Notes: a model not told the origin generated them from the sequence alone. Numbered from the stretch's first letter, positions 9,147 through 18,447 are shown. The stretch is DNA of 55,812 bases from an uncultured Oscillospiraceae bacterium (GCA_949841465.1 CATKZW010000017.1:1-55812); one strand, 5' to 3'. Program-made: numbers and translations.

Positions 9147-9497
9147 CTATGTCAGTTGGATTTTTACACCATTAGGGTCTTCCAGAAAGAAAAACATAAC
9201 GCCCGGCTTCGGCGATATCATGGGCGAAGGGTGGAATCCATCCCGTTCCGCCTGCTCCCGGGCCGCCTGTACGTCATCCACATGAAAACCGATGGACAGC
9301 CCCGCTCCGCTGTAAGGCTGATCCGCATTTTCAATCAGCTCAACGCTGACCTCATCAGACGCGCCGCGCAGGAACACGATGGGCAGCCCGCCCGCTGCCC
9401 TGAAATCCTCGGCAATGTTCAAACCCAGAGCGGTCTGATAGAACCGTATAGACTCGTCCAGTTTGGCCGTATTGATGGTAATATGCGCCATTTTCAT
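9147..9497 (-). CDS. VOC-family (glyoxalase/dioxygenase fold) protein
   Basis: A 116-residue single vicinal-oxygen-chelate domain: N-terminal MAHITINTAKLDESIRFYQ, central GLSIGFHVDDV, and C-terminal MFFFLEDPNGVKIQL with the terminal metal-ligand Glu region. Members include lactoylglutathione lyases, bleomycin-resistance-type binders and small dioxygenases; the substrate cannot be told. Its ATG overlaps the stop of the upstream TetR gene in an ATGA, so the two are one transcript. It converges with the esterase gene. Confidence 0.82.
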   Translation of the reverse strand: MKMAHITINTAKLDESIRFYQTALGLNIAEDFRAAGGLPIVFLRGASDEVSVELIENADQPYSGAGLSIGFHVDDVQAAREQAERDGFHPSPMISPKPGVMFFFLEDPNGVKIQLT

Positions 9498-10144
9498 GCT
9501 TCTGATTCTTCCTTCAAATAGTTGAGTGACGCCATGGAAAAGGTGTAGATTTCATCACTCAGTGACCGAATATCCTGACTGCCGCTGATTGCGGGAATAT
9601 CCAGCAATTCCTTCGTCAAATTCCGCGAGAGGTAAAAGTACACCGTCTGTCCTACAATGCAAGCGGTATACACCTGCAGCTTTTCCACGTCACTGATCCC
9701 GGTGATTTGCGCAACAGCCGCTGTCACGGCTTTAGTCGGCGGGCCGATGGTCTCCGAGACGATGTTCTGCACCACTGCGGAGGGGTGCACCGCCGCCTCA
9801 TGGACCAACAGCCTGCCAAATCCCGTCCCCCTTCCCTCCGGCCCAAAGAGACAGATCAGGGCATGATAGATAAAGGTCCGAATTTTTTCTGCCGGGTCGG
9901 CGTTGGGATCGTTCAGAAAGCCCAATGGAAAATTCTGAAACGCATCCCTTGCCCAGTACCGGACAACCTCCAGATACAGCGTCTCCTTATCGCCGTAATG
10001 GTAGTTGATGAGCGCGGCATTCACCCCGGCCTTTTGGGCGATCATCCGAACCGTAGTATTTTCGTAGCCATACTCCAAAAATACGTCCGCCGCATGAAGC
10101 AGGAGCTTTTCCTTCGTATTGCTTTGGTCAATTGTTTTTGACAC
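9494..10144 (-). CDS. TetR/AcrR-family regulator, divergent from the OYE-type reductase
   Basis: A helix-turn-helix of TetR type (KEKLLLHAADVFLEYGYENT, then IAQKAGVNAALINYHYGDKETL) with an all-helical C-terminal domain of CecR/YbiH style. I choose GTG 10144, which has GAGGGTGAT just before it. An in-frame ATG at 10165 would start only about 7 bases after the predicted transcription start. The gene is divergent from the flavin oxidoreductase at 10394 and co-transcribed with the VOC gene, so it most likely represses that divergent region in response to a small electrophilic or aromatic ligand (inference). Confidence 0.82.
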   Translation of the reverse strand: MSKTIDQSNTKEKLLLHAADVFLEYGYENTTVRMIAQKAGVNAALINYHYGDKETLYLEVVRYWARDAFQNFPLGFLNDPNADPAEKIRTFIYHALICLFGPEGRGTGFGRLLVHEAAVHPSAVVQNIVSETIGPPTKAVTAAVAQITGISDVEKLQVYTACIVGQTVYFYLSRNLTKELLDIPAISGSQDIRSLSDEIYTFSMASLNYLKEESEA

Positions 10145-10178
10145 GAAATCACCCTCTGTTGCCATCTGTTTTCTAAAA

Positions 10179-10207
10179 ATCGTAGCATAAAGACGCGGCT
10201 TTGTAAA
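10179..10207 (-). promoter_or_regulatory. Promoter of the TetR-VOC operon
   Basis: On the minus strand: -35 TTTACA (10202-10207), a 17-bp spacer, and -10 TACGAT (10179-10184). The expected start of transcription, near 10172, leaves a short leader before the GTG at 10144. Confidence 0.6.
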
Positions 10208-10306
10208 CATCAGGGGCGTGGACAAATCAAATTCGTGAATCCGGATCGCTGCTACTGACCAATCGTTTGACCCCAGCCTTTTGTGATAACATCATAAATT
10301 TGCTGG

Positions 10307-10335
10307 TTGACAGCATTCGGATATTGTGCTATTTT
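10307..10335 (+). promoter_or_regulatory. Promoter of the OYE-type flavin reductase gene
   Basis: A consensus -35 TTGACA (10307-10312), a 17-bp spacer, then -10 TATTTT (10330-10335). A long palindrome begins 4 bases downstream and covers the expected transcription start. Confidence 0.65.
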
Positions 10336-10339
10336 GAAA

Positions 10340-10368
10340 TTAAACAAATAATTAAAATATTTGTTTAA
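10340..10368. promoter_or_regulatory. Palindromic operator, likely for the divergent TetR regulator
   Basis: A perfect 11-bp inverted repeat, TTAAACAAATA (10340-10350) and TATTTGTTTAA (10358-10368), around a 7-bp centre. It sits just after the -10 element and 25 bp before the ATG, a classic position for a repressor that blocks transcription. The divergent TetR is the natural candidate. Confidence 0.65.
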
Positions 10369-10393
10369 CAATAATTTTATAGGAGGCACTACT

Positions 10394-12355
10394 ATGAACA
10401 GAGACGTATCCGGCCTGGTAAAACCCCTGAAGCTCGGCAGACTTTCCATCAAGAACCGCATTTGGAATTCCCCCCTGTGGACCCGCACCGCCCATGTGGA
10501 CGGCGAGGTCAGCGACCGCACCATCGCCCACTATGAGGCCCGCGCCAAAGGCGGCTGCGGCGTCATCACCACCGAAGCCTGCGCCGTGGACGAGGACCAC
10601 CACTGGATCACGCCCCAGATCGCCATCTGGGATGACAAGTTCCTGCCCGGCCACCGCCGCCTGGTAGAGGCTATCCACGCTTACAACACCCCCATCATCT
10701 GCCAGATCCACCACTCCGGTATGTTCGGCACCAACCCCGTCTCCCCCTCCGGCATCCCCTGTGCCGACCTGGGCAAGGTGGGTGAGTTCATCCAGTCCAG
10801 AGAGCTGGCCACTGAGGAAATCGAGGTCATCCGGGACAAATTCATCGCCGCCGCCTGCCGGGCCCAGGCCGTGGGCTATGACGGCGTGGAGGTCCACGGC
10901 GCCACCGCCTACCTGCTGGAGCAGTTCTTCTCCCCCCACAACAACCACCGCACCGACAAGTACGGCGGTTCCCTGGAAGGCCGGATGCAGCTGGCCATCG
11001 AGATCATCGCCGGTATCCGCGCCGCCTGCGGCCCGGACTTCATCGTGGGCTACTGCGGTGCCGACTGCGACTGGGTGGAGGGCGGCATCACCCGTGACCA
11101 GACCTCCGCGCTGGTGGTGGCGCTGGAGAAGGTGGGCCTGACCTACTTTGACCTCCAGACCGATGGTACTTACGAGACCTTCCACAAGATCGAGTGCTCC
11201 GCCGGCTACCGCCGCCAGCCCATCGGCCAGTTCGATAAGACCGCCTACTACAAGTCCATTCTGAGCATTCCCGTCACTACCCGCGGCTCCGGTGAGTACG
11301 ACCCCGAGCATTGGAACGCCGCCTTCCTCAACGATGAGTGCGATGCCATCCGCCTGGGCAAGCAGATCCTGGCCGACCCCGACACCCCCAACAAGGCCGT
11401 CAGCGGCGACTGGGAGGCCATCCGCACCTGCATCAAGTGCGGAAACTGCATCAACTCCGGCGAGGTCATGCCTTACGAGTTGAGCTGTGCCATCAATCCC
11501 GGCCTGGGCCGGTATGAGAAGCCGGTGGAGCGGTCCTTCGAGACGAAAAACGTGGTGGTCATCGGCGGCGGCCCCGCCGGTATCGAGGCTGCCCGAGTCT
11601 CCGCCCTCCGTGGCCACAAAGTCACCCTGATTGAGAAGAACGACGCGCTGGGCGGCAATCTCTACGTGGCCTCTCTGCCCATCTCCAAGGAGACCTTCAC
11701 CAACTACATCCGCTGGGGCGGCGAGATTTTGAAGCGGCTGGGCGTGGACGTCCGCCTGGGCACCGCCGCTGACGCCGAGCTGGTGGCCTCCATGAACCCC
11801 GACACCGTGTTTGTGGCCACCGGCAGCAACCCCGCCATGCCCCCCATCCCCGGCATCGACAGCGACAAGCTCATCAAGGCCGAGGACGTGCTGAAGGGTA
11901 AGGCCACGCTGGGCAAAAACGTCATCGTGGCCGGTGCAGGCGAAGTGGGCCTGGAGACCGCCGACCTGATTATGACCAACCACAAACCGGAGTCCCTGAC
12001 CCTCATTGAGATGCGGCCCGACCTGGGCATGGACATGAACCCCATGGACAAGGCCATGCTCTTTGCCAACCCGGCCATCTACCCCACCCATTTCCAGAAC
12101 GGCCTGCGTCCCATGGTGAGCACCCGGATCACTGAGTTCCGGGAGGACGGGGTCAGCGTGGAGGACAAGGACGGTAACAAGCTGGATATCCCCGCCGACA
12201 GCATCGTGCTGGCGCTGGGCTATGTGTCCGAGCATAAGCTCTATGACGAGCTGAAAGCCAAGGGCATCAACGCTGTCGCGCTGGGCGACGCGGCAAAGGT
12301 CAGCAAGATCGTCACCGCCATCTATCAGGCCAACGTGATGGCTCGGGACAACTAA
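10394..12355 (+). CDS. Old Yellow Enzyme-family NADH:flavin oxidoreductase (FadH/BaiCD/enoate-reductase type)
   Basis: A 653-residue three-cofactor reductase. N-terminal TIM barrel (about 1-340) with FMN-site motifs QIHHSGMFG, GYDGVEVHGATAYLLEQFFSPHNNHRTD and YGGSLEGRM. A 4Fe-4S cysteine cluster follows in CIKCGNCI and further at SCAINP. The C-terminal NAD(P)/FAD half starts at VVVIGGGPAGIEAAR and ends in VFVATGS and ALGD segments. Members reduce alpha,beta-unsaturated carbonyls (2,4-dienoyl-CoA, cinnamates, bile-acid enones, flavonoids). The tight TetR/operator control suggests an induced xenobiotic or dietary substrate. The start is ATG 10394 after AGGAGGCACTACT. Confidence 0.87.
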   Translation: MNRDVSGLVKPLKLGRLSIKNRIWNSPLWTRTAHVDGEVSDRTIAHYEARAKGGCGVITTEACAVDEDHHWITPQIAIWDDKFLPGHRRLVEAIHAYNTPIICQIHHSGMFGTNPVSPSGIPCADLGKVGEFIQSRELATEEIEVIRDKFIAAACRAQAVGYDGVEVHGATAYLLEQFFSPHNNHRTDKYGGSLEGRMQLAIEIIAGIRAACGPDFIVGYCGADCDWVEGGITRDQTSALVVALEKVGLTYFDLQTDGTYETFHKIECSAGYRRQPIGQFDKTAYYKSILSIPVTTRGSGEYDPEHWNAAFLNDECDAIRLGKQILADPDTPNKAVSGDWEAIRTCIKCGNCINSGEVMPYELSCAINPGLGRYEKPVERSFETKNVVVIGGGPAGIEAARVSALRGHKVTLIEKNDALGGNLYVASLPISKETFTNYIRWGGEILKRLGVDVRLGTAADAELVASMNPDTVFVATGSNPAMPPIPGIDSDKLIKAEDVLKGKATLGKNVIVAGAGEVGLETADLIMTNHKPESLTLIEMRPDLGMDMNPMDKAMLFANPAIYPTHFQNGLRPMVSTRITEFREDGVSVEDKDGNKLDIPADSIVLALGYVSEHKLYDELKAKGINAVALGDAAKVSKIVTAIYQANVMARDN

Positions 12356-12424
12356 GACAGCGGCATTAGCCCGGCAAATATGCCGGACAGGATATGCATC
12401 AGCAAAATTGCGGAAGGAGAGATA

Positions 12425-13797
12425 CATGATGGCAAATACGGCGAGGCAGTGGGCAGCGCATTCAGCGCCTAGAAGATTAGCCTGCTGCGGGACAACGGCT
12501 ACGACGGCCTGATCTGCTCCGACTGGGGCGTCACTGCCGAGTACGTGGAGGGCAGCACCGACGTCATCACCCCCTGGGGCATGGAGGACGGCACCGAGGC
12601 CGAGCATATGTACGCCGTTCTGAAGGCTGGCTGTGACCAAATCGGCGGCACCAGCAACCTGGCCGCCCTGATCGAGGGCTACGGCACGCTCAAGGAGGAG
12701 ATCGGCGAGGAGGAGGCTCTGACCCAGATTCAAAACTCCGTCCGCCGCCTGTTCGTCACCCTCATGGACATCGGCCTGTTCGACAACCCCTACACCACCG
12801 CCGCCGACGCGGAGACCCTGCTGACCGACGCGGGCACCACCGCCCTGTCAGAGGAGGGAACCTGGGCTCCATCGTCATGCTGAAAAACAGCAATGACACC
12901 ATTAAAGCGGCTGATTCCTCCGCCGAGAAGCCCACCGCCTACATTCCCATGCTCTTCACCGCGGCCTCCACCTACGGCGGCGCTTCCTGGGCCCTGCCGG
13001 TGGACTTGGACACGGTGAGCCAGTATTATAACGTGGTCACCGACACCATCGCCGACCCCTCTGGTCCGGAAGGAACCTACACCGAGGCCGACATCATCCG
13101 CGCTACAGCAGCTGATCTGGCGGAGTGCGACCTGGCCATCGTCATCGTGAACAACCCCCAGAACGAAAACGGCCAGAACGGCGGCTATGACGCGGCCACC
13201 AAGACCTATTATCCCCTGTCCCTCCAGTACGGCGAGTACACCGCCAACTCCGTGGGCGTGCGCACCCAGTCCATTTCTGGTGACAGCCAGCAGGTAGAGG
13301 TCATCAGCAACCCCTATGTGTCCGGCCAGATGTCCCAGAAGGAGAACCGCGCCTATTATGGCAAGGCGTCCCGCATGACCAACGTGTCCAACCTGGAGGG
13401 CATCCAGAACGCTATCGCCAACCTGCCTGAGTCCGCTTCCATCATCGTCTGCGCCAACTGTGACAAGGCCATGATCGTCTCCGAGTTTGAGGCCGACGTG
13501 GACGCTATCCTGGTGGGATTCGGCATCGACAACAATTATTTCCTCCAGGTAACCTCCGGCAATTATGAGCCCTGCGGCCTGCTGCCCCTCCAGTTCCCCT
13601 CCGGGATGGAGACCGTAGAGACCCAGAAGGAGGATGTGCCCCGGGATATGGAGTGCTATGTGGACGCGGACGGCAACACCTATGACTTCGCCTACGGCCT
13701 GAACTGGTCCGGCGTGATCAAGGACGAGCGCGTCTCCACCTACAGCGCCGCTCCCCTCACATCCCCCGAGTCCATCACCATCACCTACGCAAAATAA
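12425..13797 (+). pseudogene. GH3 beta-glucosidase pseudogene (nonsense codon plus frameshift)
   Basis: Remains of a classical-order GH3 enzyme. The frame opens with GKYGEAVGSAFSA, hits TAG at 12470-12472, and resumes with KISLLRDNGYDGLICSDWG, which carries the nucleophile Asp of the N-terminal barrel. It runs through NPYTTAADAETLLTDAG to about 12857, where one base is missing. The next frame continues with GNLGSIVMLKNSNDTIKAADSS and the whole C-terminal domain to TAA at 13795-13797. The first several hundred residues are gone. Just before it, GGAAGGAGAGATACATGATG looks like a ribosome binding site and start inherited from another gene. It follows the reductase by only 69 bp. Confidence 0.82.
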
Positions 13798-13816
13798 GCC
13801 AACCTCCTTCATTCAC

Positions 13817-13854
13817 TGCCGCCTGCCGTGTGGATTTTCCCGCGGCAGGCAGCA
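13817..13854. terminator. Hairpin after the GH3 pseudogene
   Basis: TGCCGCCTGCCG (13817-13828) pairs with CGGCAGGCAGCA (13843-13854), with one G-T position. No T-run follows, so it is a transcript-end or stabilising hairpin rather than a textbook terminator. Confidence 0.4.
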
Positions 13855-13948
13855 CATAAAAAGGTTCCTTGAACTTTTGTGCGCAATACCTGCAGTCTTT
13901 GAAGATTCCAAATAAAAGGAGAGAGATGACGAAATATTAGAAATCAAC

Positions 13949-16621
13949 ATGAGCGACGTCATTGGCGTCTTGCAGTCCTGTCAAAACCAGTTGATTTTCT
14001 TCGGCGTAGTCCTGGCCCTTGCCATCATTGTGATGGTCGCTGTCATGAAGCTCCCCAAAGCAACCAAGCGGCTGATTCGCGGTGAAGCCGGGATCGCCAT
14101 CGTGCTGGCCCTGGTCATCACTGCCAATCTAATCTGCACCGGACCCATGCGCACCCTGCTGGACTCGGCGAGCAGCGGCGGCTCCATCAGCCAGGGCACC
14201 TCGGAGGAGGCCACCCAGCTCTGCACTGAAATTGCCAAGGAGGGCATCGTCCTGCTGGAGAACGACGGCGCCCTGCCCCTGGTCTCCGGCGATAAGCTGA
14301 ACGTGTTCGGCTGGGGCTCCACCAACCCCTGCTACGGCGGCACCGGCTCCGGCGCGCTGAACGACGGCTATCCCACCGTCAGCCTTTTGGAGGGTTTGGA
14401 AAACGCCGGGCTGAATACCAACAGCGCCCTGAGCGATTTCTACACCGGCTACTGCGCGGAGCGCCCCACTGGCAGTATGTTTGAGGCCAACTGGACTCTG
14501 CCCGAACCCAACGTGAGCCAGTATGCCGACGATCTGATTTCCAGCGCAAAGGAGTTCTCCGACACCGCCATGGTGGTCATCACCCGCATCGGCGGCGAGG
14601 GCGCGGACCTGCCCCGGGACATGGTAAATGAACCGCTGTACGACGATTCCCTGAACGAGGGCAATGACTGGGACAGCGGCGACCACTACCTTCAGCTCTC
14701 CAACCGCGAGGAGGAGATGCTGGATCTGGTCTGTGACAACTTTGACCGGGTCATCCTGATCTACAACGGCGCGAATCCGTTCCAGCTGGGCTTTGTGGAG
14801 GACTATCCCCAGATCAAGAGCGTTCTCTGGTGCGCGGGCGTTGGTCAGTCCGGCTTCAACGCTCTGGGCAGCATCCTGACCGGAGAGGTCAACCCCTCCG
14901 GCCGCACCGTGGACACCTTTGTGTATGACCTGACCACTACCCCCACCTGGAACAACTTCGGTGACTTCACCTATGAGGACATCTTCACCAACGACACCGG
15001 ACGGGCCCAGCTGGCCGCCGCCAGCCCCACCTTCGTGAACTATGTGGAGGGCATCTATGTGGGCTACCGCTTCTATGAGACCGCCAGCGCGGAAAACCTA
15101 ATCGATTACGATAAGACCGTCCAGTATCCCTTCGGCTACGGTCTGAGCTACACCACCTTCACCCAGGAGATGGGCGCCATCTCTGAGAGCGGCGGCGCCA
15201 TCAGCTTTGACATCACCGTCACCAACACCGGCAGCGCGGCGGGTAAGGACGTGGTGGAGGTCTACGACAACCCGCCCTACACCAACGGCGGCATTGAAAA
15301 GGCCAGCGCCAATCTGGTGGCCTTTGCCAAGACCGGCGTCATTGAGCCGGGCAAGTCCGAAACCGTGACGATTTCCATCGACCTGGAGGACATGGCCTCC
15401 TTTGACGCTCATGGCGCGGGGGCCTACGTGCTGGAGTCCGGCGAGTACATCATTTCCATCAATTCTGACTCTCACAATGTGCTCGACTCCCAGACCTACA
15501 CCGTGAACAGCACCGTCACCTATGGCGCCAGCAATCAGCGCTCCACCGACAAGATCGCCGCCGTCAGCCAGTTCCAGTTCGCCGAGGGCGATATCACCTA
15601 CCTGTCCCGGGCGGACGGCTTCGCCAACTATGACTCCGCCACCGCCGCACCCGCCAGCTACGCCATGAGTGAGGATGCCAAGGCCGGATTCCTCTGGACC
15701 GGCAACTACGACCCGGCCTCCCAGGATGATCCCAATGCCGAGGCCCCTGCCATGGGTCAGGACAATGGCCTGCAGCTGGTGGACCTCCGGGGCGTGGACT
15801 ATGACGACGAGAAATGGGACCTGCTGTTGGATGAGCTCACCGCGGCAGACATGAACGCACTGATCTCTCTGGGCGGCTACCAAACCAGCGCCGTCGATTC
15901 CATCGGCAAGCTGCGCACCAACGACTGCGACGGCCCCGCCTCCATCAACAACAACTTCACCCAGCAGGGTTCCATCGGCTTCCCCGCCGCCGTGGTCATC
16001 GCAGCCACCTGGAATACCGATCTGGCTGAAGAGTTCGGCGACAGCATCGGCGTCATGGCCAACGAGATGGACGTCTCCGGCTGGTATGCCCCCGCCATGA
16101 ACATCCATCGCAACGCCTTCGCGGGCCGCACCTTTGAATACTACTCGGAGGACGGCCTCCTGTCCGGCAAAATGGCCGCCAGCGCCATCATCGGGGCAGA
16201 AGCCCACGGTGTGTATTCCTACATGAAGCACTTTGCGCTCAACGACCAGGAAACCCACCGCAACGATATGCTGTGCACATGGTCCACCGAGCAGGCCATC
16301 CGCGAGATCTATCTGAAGCCCTTTGAGCTCTCCGTCAAGGAGGGCGGCGCGGACGCGGTGATGTCGGCCTTCAACTACGTCGGCAACCGCTGGGCCGGGG
16401 CGTGCTCTGAGCTGCTGAACACCGTGCTCCGGGATGAGTGGGGCTTCAAAGGCTTCGTGCTCACCGACTATTTCGGCTGCTACAACCATATGAAGCCCCG
16501 CATGAAAGCCACCAGCGAGGACATGAAGCAGTTTATAGAGATGTGCTTTGACCCGGCTTCTCCCTACAATGGCAAACTGAAAGACACCTTATTTAAGATG
16601 ATGGAGGAATCAAGACAATGA
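13949..16621 (+). CDS. Membrane-anchored GH3 with swapped domain order, 3' end replaced
   Basis: An 890-residue protein. Two hydrophobic segments (about 14-35 and 46-66) anchor it. Next comes the GH3 C-terminal sandwich (EGIVLLENDGALPL, VFGWGSTNPCYGGTGSGAL, VNPSGRTVDTF), an Fn3-like domain (PFGYGLSYTTF, AAGKDVVEVYDN), and last the GH3 barrel (TNDCDGPASI, SGWYAPAMNIHRN, GRTFEYYSEDG, KHFALNDQET) with the nucleophile Asp in VLTDYFG. This C-then-N order is known in clostridial GH3 proteins. From about 16490 the sequence is no longer GH3: the last ~45 residues look like the tail of an unrelated small mobile-element gene that runs into the recombinase. The end of the barrel is therefore lost and activity is doubtful. 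The start is unclear: the ribosome binding site GGAGAGAG is ~25 bases from ATG 13949 but 8 from an in-frame ATA at 13934, perhaps a mutated ATG. Confidence 0.75.
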   Translation: MSDVIGVLQSCQNQLIFFGVVLALAIIVMVAVMKLPKATKRLIRGEAGIAIVLALVITANLICTGPMRTLLDSASSGGSISQGTSEEATQLCTEIAKEGIVLLENDGALPLVSGDKLNVFGWGSTNPCYGGTGSGALNDGYPTVSLLEGLENAGLNTNSALSDFYTGYCAERPTGSMFEANWTLPEPNVSQYADDLISSAKEFSDTAMVVITRIGGEGADLPRDMVNEPLYDDSLNEGNDWDSGDHYLQLSNREEEMLDLVCDNFDRVILIYNGANPFQLGFVEDYPQIKSVLWCAGVGQSGFNALGSILTGEVNPSGRTVDTFVYDLTTTPTWNNFGDFTYEDIFTNDTGRAQLAAASPTFVNYVEGIYVGYRFYETASAENLIDYDKTVQYPFGYGLSYTTFTQEMGAISESGGAISFDITVTNTGSAAGKDVVEVYDNPPYTNGGIEKASANLVAFAKTGVIEPGKSETVTISIDLEDMASFDAHGAGAYVLESGEYIISINSDSHNVLDSQTYTVNSTVTYGASNQRSTDKIAAVSQFQFAEGDITYLSRADGFANYDSATAAPASYAMSEDAKAGFLWTGNYDPASQDDPNAEAPAMGQDNGLQLVDLRGVDYDDEKWDLLLDELTAADMNALISLGGYQTSAVDSIGKLRTNDCDGPASINNNFTQQGSIGFPAAVVIAATWNTDLAEEFGDSIGVMANEMDVSGWYAPAMNIHRNAFAGRTFEYYSEDGLLSGKMAASAIIGAEAHGVYSYMKHFALNDQETHRNDMLCTWSTEQAIREIYLKPFELSVKEGGADAVMSAFNYVGNRWAGACSELLNTVLRDEWGFKGFVLTDYFGCYNHMKPRMKATSEDMKQFIEMCFDPASPYNGKLKDTLFKMMEESRQ

Positions 16622-17979
16622 GCGCCAACGCCGTGATTTATGCCCGGTTTTCGTCAGACCGCCAGCGCGAGGAATCCATAGAGGGCCAAATTAGAGAGTG
16701 CAGGGAGTACGCCGAACGGAACGGAATCCAGGTGATTGACAGCTACGTTGACCGGGCGCTGTCCGCTTCCAAGGACACGGACAAACGGCTTGACTTCCAG
16801 CGGATGATACGGGACAGCGGCAAGCACCTGTTTGATACGGTTCTCGTCTGGAAGCTGGACAGGTTCGCCCGGAACCGCTACGACAGCGCACATTATAAGA
16901 ATATTCTGAAAAAGAACGGTGTCCGGGTGGTGTCCGCCACCGAGCATATCACCGAAGGGCCGGAAGGGATTATTCTGGAATCCATGCTGGAAGGGATGGC
17001 CGAATACTACAGTGCCGAGCTGTCCGAGAAAATACACCGGGGCCAGAAGGAGAACGCCTTAAAGGGTCGTAACAACGGCGGGCGTATTCCTCTGGGGTAC
17101 AAGCTGGGGGCTGACAAGAAGCTGGAAACTGACCCGGTAACAGCGCCTATCGTCCGGGAGATTTTCAAGCGGTACGCCGAGGGTGAAACTGTCCGGGCGA
17201 TAGTGAACGATTTGAACAGCCGGGGGCTGAAAACGTCACGAGGCTGTAAGTTCGCATACCCCAGCTTCAACACCCTGTTACAGAATCGGAAGTACATAGG
17301 CGAATACAGATACCAAGATGTGGTTATCCCCGGCGGTGTTCCAGCCCTGGTGGATGAAGATACCTTTAATCGGGTGCAAGCGAGGATGGCAAAAAATAAA
17401 CAGGCCCCGGCTACCGCCAAGGCCAAAGAAAGCTATCTCTTGACAACGAAACTGTTTTGCGGCGAGTGCGGTAAAATCATGTTTGGGGAAAGCGGCACAG
17501 GAACGGGCGGGAAGGTCTATCGTTATTATAAATGTGCCAACGCAAAGAAAAAGACTGGGTGCCACAAGAAGGCCGTCAAGAAAGAATGGATTGAAAATCT
17601 TGTGGTGGAGCAAACCATGGGCGTTGTAATGAACGGGCCTTTGATGGCGCAAATCACGGACAGGCTTTTAGCCATGCAGGGACAAGAGAGCTTTGACCTT
17701 CGGCTTTTGAAGAAGCAATTAGCCGAGGCGAAAAAGGGCATTGAAAATATGCTGAACGCTATCCAGATGGGCATTATCACCGCTTCCACGAAACAGCGGC
17801 TTGCGGATTTGGAGGAACAGAAAGCCCAGCTTGAACAGCAGATTTTGATGGAGCAGATTAAAAACCCGGTTCTTTCTCGTGAGCAAATCGCATTCTTCCT
17901 TGAGCAGTATAAAAATGGTTTTTTGGCAGCTCATTGCGTCGGCTGTCACTATACTTCCTGCCACGTTCAAGGAGTCTAA
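16618..17979 (+). CDS. Large serine recombinase, 3'-truncated
   Basis: A resolvase-type catalytic domain at the N-terminus (YARFSSDRQREESIEGQIREC with the nucleophile Ser, then KLDRFARNRYDS), a recombinase domain (GGRIPLGYKL to about residue 240), a zinc-ribbon domain (CGECGKIMFGES and CHKKAV) and a coiled-coil. Such enzymes integrate and excise ICEs and phages. Family homology ends near FFLEQYKNG (about 17918). The remaining ~17 residues come from ISAs1 DNA read in the wrong direction, so the C-terminal tail is missing. The ATG overlaps the stop of the preceding fused gene in an ATGA, which places the insertion edge inside the GH3 gene. Activity is uncertain. Confidence 0.82.
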   Translation: MSANAVIYARFSSDRQREESIEGQIRECREYAERNGIQVIDSYVDRALSASKDTDKRLDFQRMIRDSGKHLFDTVLVWKLDRFARNRYDSAHYKNILKKNGVRVVSATEHITEGPEGIILESMLEGMAEYYSAELSEKIHRGQKENALKGRNNGGRIPLGYKLGADKKLETDPVTAPIVREIFKRYAEGETVRAIVNDLNSRGLKTSRGCKFAYPSFNTLLQNRKYIGEYRYQDVVIPGGVPALVDEDTFNRVQARMAKNKQAPATAKAKESYLLTTKLFCGECGKIMFGESGTGTGGKVYRYYKCANAKKKTGCHKKAVKKEWIENLVVEQTMGVVMNGPLMAQITDRLLAMQGQESFDLRLLKKQLAEAKKGIENMLNAIQMGIITASTKQRLADLEEQKAQLEQQILMEQIKNPVLSREQIAFFLEQYKNGFLAAHCVGCHYTSCHVQGV

Positions 17980-18447
17980 AAGCTCTGGAACCGCTGTGAT
18001 CTCATTGGATTTCTCCTCCGTTACCAGTTCTCCCAGCACCAGCTGATTCTCCGCAGCAAAGGCGCTGACCACATGATACGCCTTGTGGCTCTCGCTTTTG
18101 CTGCCGCGGATGCTTTTCCCGTCAATGGCCACTACAGTATTTTCTTCCCAGTGCACACCCAGCCAATCATACAGGCACTCCGCCAACGCCTTCGGGTCCA
18201 GCCGTTCAAATACGCGCCGGAATGTGTCGCTGTCCGGTATCCCATGCAGCAATGTGAGGAATGTCCGCAGCCATTCCTCTCTCAGCTCCCCGAATGCCTC
18301 CATATCCGCGAAGTCTTCTCCATTACACAACAGGGTACACAGTCCGATGATAATAATGTCCTCCAGCTTGTGCAGAATGTGCCCCCGGTCTGTCCGCCGT
18401 GGATCCTCCAGCTCTGCCAACGCTGTCCTTAATTCTTTCAGTTCCAT
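17920..18447 (-). pseudogene. ISAs1-family transposase, 3'-truncated
   Basis: The N-terminal ~175 residues of an ISAs1/H-repeat DDE transposase: LEDPRRTDRGHILHKLEDII, GIPDSDTFRRVFERL, first catalytic Asp in VVAIDGKSIRGS, second Asp in IVTADAMSCQ. Homology stops right after MSCQK, at the joint with the serine recombinase, and the third catalytic residue (Glu) is missing. The frame continues into recombinase antisense and is not transposase there. It is inactive. Confidence 0.85.

Noticed and set aside
12877-13797. Separate gene starting at 12877
   Set aside because: It begins in the middle of a GH3 C-terminal domain directly after a one-base frameshift and has no ribosome binding site; it is part of the pseudogene.
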